Shown: piece after piece, positions 26,566 to 36,284 of the stretch
Numbering within the stretch: the stretch's first letter is position 1
Layout: each line of letters begins with the position of its first letter
NCBI RefSeq assembly: GCF_001721645.1
Contig: NZ_CP017141.1
Coordinates: 2,852,001-2,916,000 of the forward strand
Direction of reading: 5' to 3'
DNA: 64,000 bases
From: Pedobacter steynii
GTDB taxonomy: Bacteria; Bacteroidota; Bacteroidia; Sphingobacteriales; Sphingobacteriaceae
The notes under the pieces: model-generated
Database searches by the model: none
What the model was told of the DNA's origin: nothing
Seen by the model: only the letters and a program-made list of their open reading frames with translations
Program-made: the position numbers and the translations under genes

Positions 26566-27669
26566 ATGAGTAGCCTCCTTAAAGATATATATTCACCAGC
26601 TTTTTACGACAGACTATCTGATGTCCTCTTGCAGACCGTTCCTGCCTTTGATAAAAAGAAATTTACAGTGCAGATTTTTGATCAGGACTTCGAACATAAA
26701 GAACTAAAAGCAAGAATGAAGCATACTGCACAGGTACTGCATGTGTTTCTTCCAAACGATTACGGGCAAACGGTAGACCTGTTGTTCGAAATCATTACCG
26801 GACTCAGGAAAAACAGAATCGGAGAAGATGGACTGGCATTTATGTTTCTGCCGGATTACATAGAGACTTACGGAATGGAGGACTATGAAAATTCTGTACG
26901 GGCAATTGAGTTCATTACTCAGTTCGTCAGCTGCGAATTTTCGGTAAGACCCTTTATCCTTAAATATGAAGATCGGATGCTGGAACAGATGACTGCATGG
27001 TCACTTCATGAAAATCATAAAGTGAGGCGCTTATCGAGCGAAGGAACTAGACCCAGATTGCCATGGGCAATGGCGCTACCTAAGCTTAAAAAGGATCCTG
27101 CCCCGGTTTTGCCACTTTTAGAAAATCTGAAAAATGATCCTTCCGAATGGGTGAGAAGAAGTGTTGCCAACCACATCAATGATATTGCGAAGGATAATCC
27201 TGATATCGTTATTGATCTTGCAAAACGTTGGAAAGGCATACATAAAGAAACAGACGCCATCATCAAACATGGCTGCAGAACATTGCTGAAGCAAGGACAT
27301 CCGGAAATATTAAAACATTATGGTTTGGAAAGTAAGGACATTCAAATCAGCGGATTTGAGATTTCAACTCCGGTAACTCGGATTGGTGAAGATCTGCATT
27401 TTTCTTATTACCTCCATAATCAGGAACAAAAAGAGCAAATCATCAGGTTGGAGTATGGATTGTACTACAGGAGACAAAACGGAACATTATCAAAGAAGGT
27501 ATTTAAGATCAGTGAGAAAATCTACCAGGCAAATGAAAAGGTGAAGGTTTCCCGTAAGCAGAGCTTTAAATTTATCACCACCAGGAAATTTTATCCGGGA
27601 ATACAGCAATTGTCGGTGATTGTGAATGGAGAAGAAAAGGAAGTGCTGAACTTTGAGCTGAGTGAATAA
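26566..27669 (+). CDS. alkC: DNA alkylation repair protein, AlkC-like with C-terminal Ig domain
   Basis: A 367-residue cytoplasmic DNA glycosylase of the HEAT-like repeat superfamily, which removes N3-alkylated purines without flipping the base. The signature HKVRRLSSEGTRPRLPWA is near 155-172, followed by HEAT-like repeats (NDPSEWVRRSVANHINDIAKD). Residues 270-367 form a beta-rich segment fitting the Ig-like domain seen in some AlkC proteins. The N-terminal LKDIYS and FLPDYIETYG segments also match. The stop codon lies inside the 16-base stem of the downstream terminator. Confidence 0.85.
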   Translation: MSSLLKDIYSPAFYDRLSDVLLQTVPAFDKKKFTVQIFDQDFEHKELKARMKHTAQVLHVFLPNDYGQTVDLLFEIITGLRKNRIGEDGLAFMFLPDYIETYGMEDYENSVRAIEFITQFVSCEFSVRPFILKYEDRMLEQMTAWSLHENHKVRRLSSEGTRPRLPWAMALPKLKKDPAPVLPLLENLKNDPSEWVRRSVANHINDIAKDNPDIVIDLAKRWKGIHKETDAIIKHGCRTLLKQGHPEILKHYGLESKDIQISGFEISTPVTRIGEDLHFSYYLHNQEQKEQIIRLEYGLYYRRQNGTLSKKVFKISEKIYQANEKVKVSRKQSFKFITTRKFYPGIQQLSVIVNGEEKEVLNFELSE

Positions 27670-27706
27670 ACCGGAGGCGGTCTAAAATTAAGACCGCCTC
27701 CGGTTT
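27668..27706. terminator. strong bidirectional terminator hairpin
   Basis: A perfect 16-base GC-rich stem (AAACCGGAGGCGGTCT with its complement) and loop AAAATTA. It separates the convergent alkC and A2M genes and starts inside the alkC stop codon. T tracts are short on both sides, so it relies on the stem. Confidence 0.8.
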
Positions 27707-27711
27707 CCTGG

Positions 27712-30700
27712 TTATTGAGGATTCACGGTAACACGCAGCCCTGCAGAATGGGTACTGAACTCCGGTGCATACATCGATTGTAAAGTGGTAATCCCATTGG
27801 AGAAGTTTCCGGCATGACTTACCCTTAAGGCGTATTCAAATACATATACTCCCTTCCTGAGGTAACTGATGAAGAAATTGGTGGAAGCATCTTTGGTGCT
27901 CTCGTAATACCCTAATCCGTCCTGATATTTATAAGCGGAAATGACATTTACCGGTTCAAAACCTGAAGAACGCATGTCTTTTAGATGAACATATTCCATG
28001 TCTCTGTCTGCACGGATTTCAATCCTTACCTTTAGCAGGTCACCAGGAGTCAATACATTAGATGGATTGAGTAGTGTGAGTACATCTCCTTTTACAGAGG
28101 ATTTTTGTAGAAACAGGTCCTTCTTAATTTTAATTCCTGTTTCCGCGGGGGTAATCTTGTTCAGTTGTTCAAAATATTGCCAGTAAATACCTCCCCAGGC
28201 AATGGTTTTATTGTTGTTTTTAACTTCGATTTTTCCCATCTCTGGTTTAATATTAGCTCCGGAAATACTCATTTTCTGATAACCTGTTCCTGCTTCTTTC
28301 TCCGTATGCTCCATGCCTAACTGAGCTGGTGTTTGATTTCCTATACTGAGCTCAGGTGCTGCAGATTCTTCCAGTGTGCTGGTTCCACGAAGGAGCAGGG
28401 AATAACAGGCTGCGGCGGTCGCTTTTGTAGTCTTCCAATCATTGGTTTGCTTATTTTTTAGCAACCATATTTTCATTTCTTCTACAGATTTAACATCATT
28501 GGCCACCTCGTCAAACACCTCTATCAGCAATGCCTGTGTTTCAATTGGACTTTGATACCACCACCAGCCATGGATGTTGTTGTCCCAATACATCCCCATT
28601 TCCTCATCTTGTCTGGCACTTTCTTTTAAAAAGCGGATAATGTTAAGGGCTTCTGGTTTATTTCCGTTTCTGGCCAGGACTAAGGCTGCCTGTCCACGTT
28701 CATAGGCATCCATCGTTCTCCAACTGCTTTTCACTTTGTCCAGGTAATGCGCTTTTGCCTTTTTAAAATCAGGATCAGTATTCTTTTGATCGGTATAACT
28801 CCTTGCATACAGATAGTGAAGTGGGAGATGAGCAATGCCTTTTCCTGATACTTCTTTCTTGAAGTCATCTTTTAATTGCTTGTCCAGGTAAACGATGGCT
28901 TTATTCAACATTTTCTGGAAGCCTGGGAAAGCGTTTTCATCGATCATTTTCAAATGCTTTAGCTGCCCCATACCCAAAACGATATGTTGGGTAATGTAGC
29001 GGTCTTCAGACATCCCGCTAAACCAGGGGAAGGAGCCATTTGGATTTTGCATTTTCTCCAGCTTCTCAAAATTACTTTTCAGTTCATAAGACATGCGGTT
29101 CAGATCAAATAGGATGGCCAGTCGCTTTTTACGTTCTGTTTCTCCATCTGCCTCTCTCACCCATGGCGTTTCTTCCAGAAGTATAGATTTCAATTCCGGG
29201 TTTTTCTCCAGATTAGACAACAATGTTGCCCCGTCCTTTTCCTGCTGCCAGCGGGCAAAAACCTGTTTTATTTTTGGTGAACTGTTGATCACTCCGGTAG
29301 CAAAGCTATTCGCATAAAAGCGGCTGAAAGTCTGCTCTGCACATTCATAAGGATACTCCATTAAATAGGGCAGGGCCTGAATGGCATACCATACCGGGTT
29401 GGAAGTAAACTCCAGGGTTAAGCGTTGATTTTTTAGCGTGGAAGAAGCACCGGATTTCAACAGTTTGTCCATGTTAAATGTCTTGCTGGAGTTTCCACGG
29501 ACATTCAATGGCATTGTTTCTGTAACCAGCATGGCATTAGGAAGTACAGGAACGGTCATTTCTTCTCCATCACTATACCTGCCGGATTGCGCTAATACTT
29601 TATACGTGATCGCAGCAATGCCTGAAGGAATTTGCAATGACCATTTAATCACCTCATTTCCTTTATCAGCAACTTCGAAATTTTGTGTTGCTTTGGTGTC
29701 TGTGGATAAGATGTGGATAACATTGTTAGTAACTGCATCCCTCAACTCCAGAATGGCTTCTCCTTTTAGTGTTTTTCCGCTGAGGTTGTTCAGCTTTGCG
29801 GTAAACAACAGGGTATCTCCTTCCCGGAAGAAACGTGGGGTATTAGCACTGATAGCCAGTTGTTTCTGGGTAATCAGCTCGCGACTGGTAGCAGCTGTTT
29901 TCAGGTCTTTCGTATGCGCAAAGCCCAGCATTTTGTAACGGGTCAACGATTGTGGAATGGTAAAATCTATCCGAATTTCTCCGTTTTTATCGGTGTGTAA
30001 TTGTGGATAAAAGAAAGCAGTTTCGTTGAAATTGGTTCTTGGGACAATCTTGCCCGTCCCCCTGATTGCTTTTCCATTGACAATACGGATATCGGTTATT
30101 GGATCATAGTGTTCGATCGAAATAAAGTCGTAAACTTTACTATCTTCAGCAACGGCTTCATCCTTTTCCCTCATTGATGACGCTGGAGCAGGAACTGAAA
30201 TGCCTAAGGCTTTTTCCTGAATAGAGGTTGCTCCACGGACCTGAACAGAGGAGGAAGAGTAGGCAACCCTCGACTGTTTATATTGGACGCCCCCGGTGAT
30301 GACCAACTCATGCAGGCTGGAACCGTCATTTTTTAAACTCACATCCAACCTTTTTAACTTACCAACTTTTGTAGTTAAAGATTTAAACCCGAGGGCTTTG
30401 AATTGGATTTGCTGTCCAGGAATTGCATTGATTTTGTAAATACCATAACTATCGGTAACTACAGTTGTTTTTCCTGCTTTTACGTTTACGCCTGGCATTC
30501 CATAACCCTGTTCATCCGTTACGACTCCATATACGAGCTTCCCCTTTTTCAGTTCTGCCAAATTTTTAGCGGCTTGCTCTGATATTCCCCTGGCTTTAAG
30601 CCTGGCTAAGTAATCCGCATAACCGGGATTGTACCCGCCACCATAATAATTGTATCCAAAAAGATTCAGATGCTCATAACTTCTGAAGATCTCCGAAAAA

Positions 30701-33700
30701 TAATTATTGTAGTTATTCAGGAACCAAAGTTCATTTCCGCTTTCAAGCCTGTTGCGTTCTGAAGTCCAGAAATAACGGCTATAATTATATGTATCGACCA
30801 ATGGCTTATTCCAATCCATCTTTTTTAGTTCATCCAGCGAAGCATCATAAAGTGTAGCGACCAATTCGGCCATTTGTTTTTCTCCGGTTTTACTGCTGAT
30901 GCGTAATTTCCAACTTTCCTTTTCTCCAGGTTGCAACTTATTTCTAAATGTTAGGAAATCTATTGTTAACTCTTTTGCAGGGTCAATCATATGAACTACT
31001 TGCATCGAGTTATACACAAGTCCATTCTGTATTAGCGTAAACTGAACTGCAAAACTGTCCTCAAAGCCAGCTTTAGGGCTTATTTTAACGATGTTTTGTT
31101 TGTTGGAAATGTTTATCCATACTTTATCCACAATCTTGTTTTTGTAATAAAGCTCGTAATAAGCCGCTCCGCTGGCAGTTGTTCCCGCTACTCTGAAGAT
31201 GGCGCTTTCATTAGGCAAAACCTTGTTTTTTTCTACCACCAACCATTCCCGCTCTGTGAGTATGTTGCTGGCCTCCGAATGGTAAATACGCAATACTTTT
31301 TCTACATCAACACGCTCTTTGTCTTCATTTATAGCGCTGAATTTTACCTTATAATAACCCGGAAGAACTTGTTTCGCATTGAGTGTTAAATTTCCTGTTC
31401 CTTGTTCTGTACTGATGCTCTGTTGAAAACTGATCTTTTGTGTTGGCCAGTTCAAAGGATCATCGTCGCCGGCGTAGGCCTCAGTTGGGAAAGCCTGGAT
31501 AAACTCGTCCTTAGACAGGGTATATTTTTGGGGGATTGTTGGAAAAGGATTTTTATTTGGTAGCCGTCCTGGTGATTGAAGCGAGAACCATTCCGTTTCT
31601 ACGCTTGCTTTTATCAGCTCTCCATTCAGATTGGTGACATTAAAGGAAATGCTATCCGGTTTTGTCGTTAAAAAAAGTTGTTCGGGTACCGTTACGGTTA
31701 GCATCAGGTCCTTCTTTCCCGCATTGATGTTCTTGGTTCCTGTTCTGGTCTCTCCATTGATATCGGTAACTTCCGCTCTGATTAAAAAATTATACTGCTC
31801 CGTGTTGTGTTGGTTTTTGCTGGCAAAGAAGCGAAAACTGAAGCTGCCATCTGCTTTAGTCTCCGTTTTTCCAATAGCGATTTGCTTAGGTGCCTGGCCT
31901 CTGGATCCATAAATATAATCGGGTCTCAAACTCGTCCGGTAAACGGTATATTTTACTTTTGCAGAACCCACTGCATAACCTGAAAAAGTGCTTGCATTTC
32001 CTTTGACCAGAATGCTATCGTTAATTTTGTATTTCTGATCGGATTTATCAAATACAACTTCAAAAGCCGGACGTTTGTATTCCTCCACCTGGATCGGAAG
32101 ATTGCCATAAATGGTGCTTAGTTCCATACTCCCGTTCATTTTTCCCATTGGAATGTTGAAAGAACCCTGAAAAGTGCCGTAGTCATTTGTCGTTACTGAG
32201 GTTTCCTCCAGTTCCTTACCATTTACATCCTTTAAAGTGACTCGTAGTTTTCTTCTGGGTTGAATGCTATTTTTTGAATCTGTTTTTTTGATGAAGAGAC
32301 CCTTGTAAAATAAGGTTTGTCCCGGACGATAAATAGGGCGGTCGCTGAACAGGATCACCTGTTCATTTTCATGCTCGATACGATCGTAGTAGTAATGGTT
32401 TACAACGTCAAGCAGAATTGCATCTTCTTTATAACTGATCAGTAGCTTTCGGACGTCGTTCGATCTTTTATAAAACAGCCTTCCATTCTCGTCTGTTTTT
32501 TGCAAAAGGCCATCAGTACTAACCGATTTTCCATTTTTATAGCTGATTTTTTTCTCCAGAACGGTTACATTTTTCAAGCGTTTCCCATCAAGACTATTGG
32601 AAATAATGTATTCAACGGAATCCTGTGTCAATGACCTCGTGTTTACAGCAAGCATTGTAACCTTAAACTGACTGAGGTTGCTGCTATAAGTCTCCTTTTC
32701 AGCATCCGGCGTATTTTGTGCGATCAACAAGTAATTTCCAGGAGAAAGGGCATCAATTTTATCTGATAAAGTATGTTCCTGATAATCCTGTAAAACAGGG
32801 ACGCGAACAGTCCATGACCTCAACGGTTTTTTGTTTTTAAGGAATTTTTGATAGTCCTCCTTATTGTTGAAATTTACCTCAAGGTTATTTTCAGAAGGGG
32901 AGATCTTATAAAGTTTTAAGTAAGCAGTATCAATATTTTTATAGCTGAGCAAAAACTGAATCGGACGTTCAGGAAGGTTGAATTGCTTTAGCTGAATGCT
33001 TATGGTTTCGGTTTTAATGTGTTTAATCAAGGCTGCTGCATTTTCTGCGCCCTGACTACCCGGAAATGCTTTAATTGCCTTTTCGGCTATTGCAACGGCT
33101 TTAATCAGGTGTTGTTTATTGCGATCCTTTAAACCATCATTTTTGTAAATTTGGGCCTGTTGGAATAAAATATCTGCGTACAAAGGCGTACTTTCAGCTA
33201 TTTTCTCCAAAGCTTGTAAGCTCGTAAAATACAAGCTGTCTTTATGCTCTTCGCCACTTCTTTCGTAAATAAACTTGAATCTTTTGAGCTCTATATCTGT
33301 AAATGCTGCGGTACTTTTTTGTGGCTGATGAAGTAGAAGCAGCTGCTGAAATATTTTCAGGGCCTCAGCGGAAAAATAACTGCTATCTGTCCGGGCGATT
33401 TGAATTGCAGCAAATGTTTTGTGATCGGAAAACCAAACTGGATCATCAAAATTGATCCCATCCATATCCGTATTGCTAATGTCAATTTGAGGGTTTATAA
33501 AAACATCCAATGCACGGTGGGCCAACAGGTCATAAAGACTGGGTCTCAATTCCCGATTGGTGCTGTCTCCGATCAATATATCGTTTAAAACACCAATTTT
33601 TATGTTTTGTAAGAGTTTGGCTTCAGCAAGCGAGGTAAGATAGGTCTTTGCCGTTTCATTGGTGATTTCTCTGACAGACCAGGTACTGATGTCGTCGCTT

Positions 33701-34113
33701 AGTTTAGTTTCCACAGTACTACGTTGAGCGATGCGATAGCTGTTCTGCTCATAATACTTCCAATACATCTCTGCAAGCAGGGATTGTAACACACTTTTTT
33801 CAGGTTGATTTGCTTGCCTGATGTCGTTTTTGAGGTCTTTTAAAATTCCTGCAAAAGCATTCTCTTCAAGATAACTCTGGAACAACATGCGATAAATAAC
33901 AGACTTTACCAACATGGCGGAATTGCCTTCCTTTCTGGCCTGATTGTTTAGTTTTTCAAGGATTGGTAAAGCTTTTTTCACCTGAGCCATATTGGCTAAA
34001 GAATCTATTTTCTTGAATTCTTCCATATAGTAATGCTGTTTCTGAGAAAAGACGCTCTGTGAAATCAGAACAAAGCTGATGAGTAAAAAAGAGATACGTA
34101 ACATGATTTTCAT
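27712..34113 (-). CDS. alpha-2-macroglobulin family protein with CxEQ thioester
   Basis: A 2133-residue exported protein with a signal peptide (residues 1-23, ending VFSQ). An N-terminal helical region (about 25-350) is followed by macroglobulin domains; MG2 is marked by FSDRPIYRPGQTLFYKG near 590. At about 1190-1270 a CarboxypepD-like domain is inserted (GKLVYGVVTDEQGYGMPG), ending in LHELVITGG as in TonB receptors. The A2M core follows near 1390 (FFYPQLHTDKNGEIRIDF). The thioester motif is intact: CAEQ with Cys1591 and Gln1594. Bacterial A2Ms trap invading proteases at the envelope. No pbpC gene is adjacent. No frameshift is visible. Confidence 0.92.
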   Translation of the reverse strand: MKIMLRISFLLISFVLISQSVFSQKQHYYMEEFKKIDSLANMAQVKKALPILEKLNNQARKEGNSAMLVKSVIYRMLFQSYLEENAFAGILKDLKNDIRQANQPEKSVLQSLLAEMYWKYYEQNSYRIAQRSTVETKLSDDISTWSVREITNETAKTYLTSLAEAKLLQNIKIGVLNDILIGDSTNRELRPSLYDLLAHRALDVFINPQIDISNTDMDGINFDDPVWFSDHKTFAAIQIARTDSSYFSAEALKIFQQLLLLHQPQKSTAAFTDIELKRFKFIYERSGEEHKDSLYFTSLQALEKIAESTPLYADILFQQAQIYKNDGLKDRNKQHLIKAVAIAEKAIKAFPGSQGAENAAALIKHIKTETISIQLKQFNLPERPIQFLLSYKNIDTAYLKLYKISPSENNLEVNFNNKEDYQKFLKNKKPLRSWTVRVPVLQDYQEHTLSDKIDALSPGNYLLIAQNTPDAEKETYSSNLSQFKVTMLAVNTRSLTQDSVEYIISNSLDGKRLKNVTVLEKKISYKNGKSVSTDGLLQKTDENGRLFYKRSNDVRKLLISYKEDAILLDVVNHYYYDRIEHENEQVILFSDRPIYRPGQTLFYKGLFIKKTDSKNSIQPRRKLRVTLKDVNGKELEETSVTTNDYGTFQGSFNIPMGKMNGSMELSTIYGNLPIQVEEYKRPAFEVVFDKSDQKYKINDSILVKGNASTFSGYAVGSAKVKYTVYRTSLRPDYIYGSRGQAPKQIAIGKTETKADGSFSFRFFASKNQHNTEQYNFLIRAEVTDINGETRTGTKNINAGKKDLMLTVTVPEQLFLTTKPDSISFNVTNLNGELIKASVETEWFSLQSPGRLPNKNPFPTIPQKYTLSKDEFIQAFPTEAYAGDDDPLNWPTQKISFQQSISTEQGTGNLTLNAKQVLPGYYKVKFSAINEDKERVDVEKVLRIYHSEASNILTEREWLVVEKNKVLPNESAIFRVAGTTASGAAYYELYYKNKIVDKVWINISNKQNIVKISPKAGFEDSFAVQFTLIQNGLVYNSMQVVHMIDPAKELTIDFLTFRNKLQPGEKESWKLRISSKTGEKQMAELVATLYDASLDELKKMDWNKPLVDTYNYSRYFWTSERNRLESGNELWFLNNYNNYFSEIFRSYEHLNLFGYNYYGGGYNPGYADYLARLKARGISEQAAKNLAELKKGKLVYGVVTDEQGYGMPGVNVKAGKTTVVTDSYGIYKINAIPGQQIQFKALGFKSLTTKVGKLKRLDVSLKNDGSSLHELVITGGVQYKQSRVAYSSSSVQVRGATSIQEKALGISVPAPASSMREKDEAVAEDSKVYDFISIEHYDPITDIRIVNGKAIRGTGKIVPRTNFNETAFFYPQLHTDKNGEIRIDFTIPQSLTRYKMLGFAHTKDLKTAATSRELITQKQLAISANTPRFFREGDTLLFTAKLNNLSGKTLKGEAILELRDAVTNNVIHILSTDTKATQNFEVADKGNEVIKWSLQIPSGIAAITYKVLAQSGRYSDGEEMTVPVLPNAMLVTETMPLNVRGNSSKTFNMDKLLKSGASSTLKNQRLTLEFTSNPVWYAIQALPYLMEYPYECAEQTFSRFYANSFATGVINSSPKIKQVFARWQQEKDGATLLSNLEKNPELKSILLEETPWVREADGETERKKRLAILFDLNRMSYELKSNFEKLEKMQNPNGSFPWFSGMSEDRYITQHIVLGMGQLKHLKMIDENAFPGFQKMLNKAIVYLDKQLKDDFKKEVSGKGIAHLPLHYLYARSYTDQKNTDPDFKKAKAHYLDKVKSSWRTMDAYERGQAALVLARNGNKPEALNIIRFLKESARQDEEMGMYWDNNIHGWWWYQSPIETQALLIEVFDEVANDVKSVEEMKIWLLKNKQTNDWKTTKATAAACYSLLLRGTSTLEESAAPELSIGNQTPAQLGMEHTEKEAGTGYQKMSISGANIKPEMGKIEVKNNNKTIAWGGIYWQYFEQLNKITPAETGIKIKKDLFLQKSSVKGDVLTLLNPSNVLTPGDLLKVRIEIRADRDMEYVHLKDMRSSGFEPVNVISAYKYQDGLGYYESTKDASTNFFISYLRKGVYVFEYALRVSHAGNFSNGITTLQSMYAPEFSTHSAGLRVTVNPQ

Positions 34114-34336
34114 AAGTAGGTATTTTAGTAGAAGATGGAATTATTGACTTAATTCCATAAGGATACTTATATGATCAAGTCGGATTATTTTATTTTATCG
34201 ATCAGCCATTCCTCAATGAATAATAGTTTAATTTCATTATTGACGGAATTAAGATAACGAAAAATAAATAATGATTGATGAAATAAGAAGCGATATCATC
34301 CGGAAGAAATGGAATGGACGGGGAAGCCGAAATGCT

Positions 34337-34376
34337 CAAAAATCAGAGAAAAACCCTGGATGAGCTTTTCTCTGAT
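34337..34376 (-). terminator. intrinsic terminator of the 34391-34957 gene
   Basis: An 11-base perfect stem (ATCAGAGAAAA against TTTTCTCTGAT) with a 13-base loop, followed on the reverse strand by TTTTTG. It starts 15 bases after the stop codon. Confidence 0.7.
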
Positions 34377-34390
34377 GATGATTTCAATCT

Positions 34391-34957
34391 TTAAAACAGG
34401 CCTAACATAATTCCAGCTGAAAGCCCGGTAAAGCTTTTTATAGGATTGGCATTAACATGTCCGGTACAGCTCAGCGCAATATTTCTGTTAAAATTAAAAC
34501 TGTACCTCAGTTCTACTGGTAAACCTACGGTGTAGCGCTGTTTAAAATTCTCGTCCTGAGGAGAAGTGTCGGAATCCTGGATATTGCCTTTGACCACATG
34601 GGTAACAAATGATAAACCAGTTCCAAAATGAAACCGTTGATACCTAATCAGTTTGAAGCTTCTGCCCATGATCAGACTGAAGTCTGAAATTTCGGGATGA
34701 ACTTTTCCAAGGTATTGCTTCGTCTTGTATTTTCGTTCAACAGCCGAAGTCACCTTGATCTTGTAATAATTTTTCTCCATTTCAAGGGTTATACCTCCCT
34801 GCAACATATTGATCTTGTCATTGTTCTTGCCGAATTCCACCTGGATGTATAAGTTGTTGTATTCTTCAAATACCAGATCGTCTGTTTCCTGAGCAAAGGT
34901 TTTACTTCCAAAGATTAAACCGAATGCCATGCTGATTAAAATTATGTTACTTTTCAT
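34391..34957 (-). CDS. small outer-membrane beta-barrel protein, unknown
   Basis: A 188-residue exported protein. The signal peptide ends at about residue 22 (KTFAQ). The remaining residues alternate as in a small barrel (YIQVEFGKNNDKI, YRFHFGTGLSFVTHVV, GLPVELRYSFNFNRNIAL) and the C-terminus is SAGIMLGLF. I recognise no specific family. It has its own terminator, and its upstream region carries a 9-base inverted repeat. Confidence 0.65.
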   Translation of the reverse strand: MKSNIILISMAFGLIFGSKTFAQETDDLVFEEYNNLYIQVEFGKNNDKINMLQGGITLEMEKNYYKIKVTSAVERKYKTKQYLGKVHPEISDFSLIMGRSFKLIRYQRFHFGTGLSFVTHVVKGNIQDSDTSPQDENFKQRYTVGLPVELRYSFNFNRNIALSCTGHVNANPIKSFTGLSAGIMLGLF

Positions 34958-34994
34958 TAGAATATAATTTGATTTTTAATGGTTGTGAAGCTGT

Positions 34995-35035
34995 CATAAG
35001 CATATTCATTGAGCTTTGTAAGCGGTATGCTTATG
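34995..35035. repeat. 9-base perfect inverted repeat between divergent genes
   Basis: CATAAGCAT at 34995-35003 and ATGCTTATG at 35027-35035, separated by 23 bases, lie 38 bases upstream of the reverse gene start at 34957. No T tract follows on either strand, so a regulator site is likelier than a terminator. Confidence 0.45.
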
Positions 35036-35129
35036 ATGGTTTTATTTGATTTCGTTTTAGATTTGAGCTCAAATGTAGCGGCAAAGGAATCTTTTAATTA
35101 TTCTAAAAAGACTCTGGTATTTCATTTAA

Positions 35130-35144
35130 TAATCTTTAAGATTA
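35130..35144. promoter_or_regulatory. palindrome TAATCTT-T-AAGATTA, possible operator
   Basis: A 7-base perfect palindrome with a 1-base spacer. The core ATAATCTTTAA (35129-35139) recurs at 35245-35255, directly at the start codon of the putative regulator gene. Both sites could bind the product of that gene; this is inference in an AT-rich region. Confidence 0.3.
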
Positions 35145-35254
35145 ATTCTTATCTTGGAATTGCCCTTATTTCACTTCATAAATAACCTTAGAGTGTAGAT
35201 TTGAATGAAAAAGCGAATAATAACCACGGCAATAATGGTAAATGATAATCTTTA

Positions 35255-36241
35255 ATGATCAATATGCAACGGAATTTTATTGACCGCCTGAAGCTGACCC
35301 TGCCAGCCTACCAGAATCCTGCACAGAGCATCGCTGATTGTTTAGACATTAGTTTAAATGAAGCTTATAAAAAGATCAGAAATAAGAGTGCATTGACTCT
35401 TCAGCAGATCGTGAGGTTGTCGGATACCTTCAAAATACCGATCGTATATCAGCCAGAAGAAACGCCAACTGTCACTTTCAGTTATCCTAAGATAGAGGGA
35501 GGAGCACCAAATATGGAAGACTATCTTCTTGATCTGTTGAATAACCTCAAGCTGATTCAGGCCGCTAAAGAGAAGCACCTCACCATTGTAACTGATGATA
35601 TCCCTTTGTTTCACCTTTTTAAGTACCCTGAACTTACCGCTTTTAAACTGTTTTTTTGGTTCGAAAGTCTTAGCAGTACGCCTCAGAAATTTGAAAGATC
35701 ATTTGTCACAGAGAACATCACCGCAGTTGCGCGGGAACTAAACCGTATTTATCTCGAAATACCCAGTACAGAGATATGGGCAAAGAACAGCATTCATGGA
35801 AGTTTAGAGCAGATCAGGTATGCGTTTGAAGCAGGGTATATCGGCGATCATTCTTTGGCAGAGGAGCTGGTGGTGCAATTGCGCTATTGTCTTACAGATA
35901 TGAATATGTATGCTATGAGCAGCAAAAAAACAATCGACATATCGCATACTTTTAACTGGTACAATTGCGATGTTTTAGGCACCATTGCCTATCTGGCAGA
36001 AATGAATGGAACTAAAGTCTGTTTCAACAGGTTCAATACCTTTAATTTTTTGAAAACAGAAGATCCTGATTATTGCCTGCAGACCAAAGCATGGATGCAA
36101 AGCCTGATGCGGAAATCGGTATCTTTTAGCGGTCAGGGGGAGAAACACCGGAACAAATATATTTATCAGGCTTTCCAGGAATGTGATGCTTTAATTAAAG
36201 AGATTTCCGGAGACAGAAGCGGGCCCGGAATGAGCTCATAA
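35255..36241 (+). CDS. putative HTH-domain regulator, unknown family
   Basis: A 328-residue cytoplasmic protein. Residues 20-65 (SIADCLDISLNEAYKKIRNK then LTLQQIVRLSDTFKIPI) read as a Cro-type helix-turn-helix. The rest is a long alpha-rich domain with many aromatic residues (FKLFFWFESL, WYNCDVLGTIAYLAEMNG) that I cannot assign. The ATG at 35264 is an equally possible start. It is followed after 43 bases by another unknown gene in the same direction. Confidence 0.55.
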   Translation: MINMQRNFIDRLKLTLPAYQNPAQSIADCLDISLNEAYKKIRNKSALTLQQIVRLSDTFKIPIVYQPEETPTVTFSYPKIEGGAPNMEDYLLDLLNNLKLIQAAKEKHLTIVTDDIPLFHLFKYPELTAFKLFFWFESLSSTPQKFERSFVTENITAVARELNRIYLEIPSTEIWAKNSIHGSLEQIRYAFEAGYIGDHSLAEELVVQLRYCLTDMNMYAMSSKKTIDISHTFNWYNCDVLGTIAYLAEMNGTKVCFNRFNTFNFLKTEDPDYCLQTKAWMQSLMRKSVSFSGQGEKHRNKYIYQAFQECDALIKEISGDRSGPGMSS

Positions 36242-36284
36242 AAAACAAACAAATGCAGTATATTTACTTAGCAACAGATCTTCG

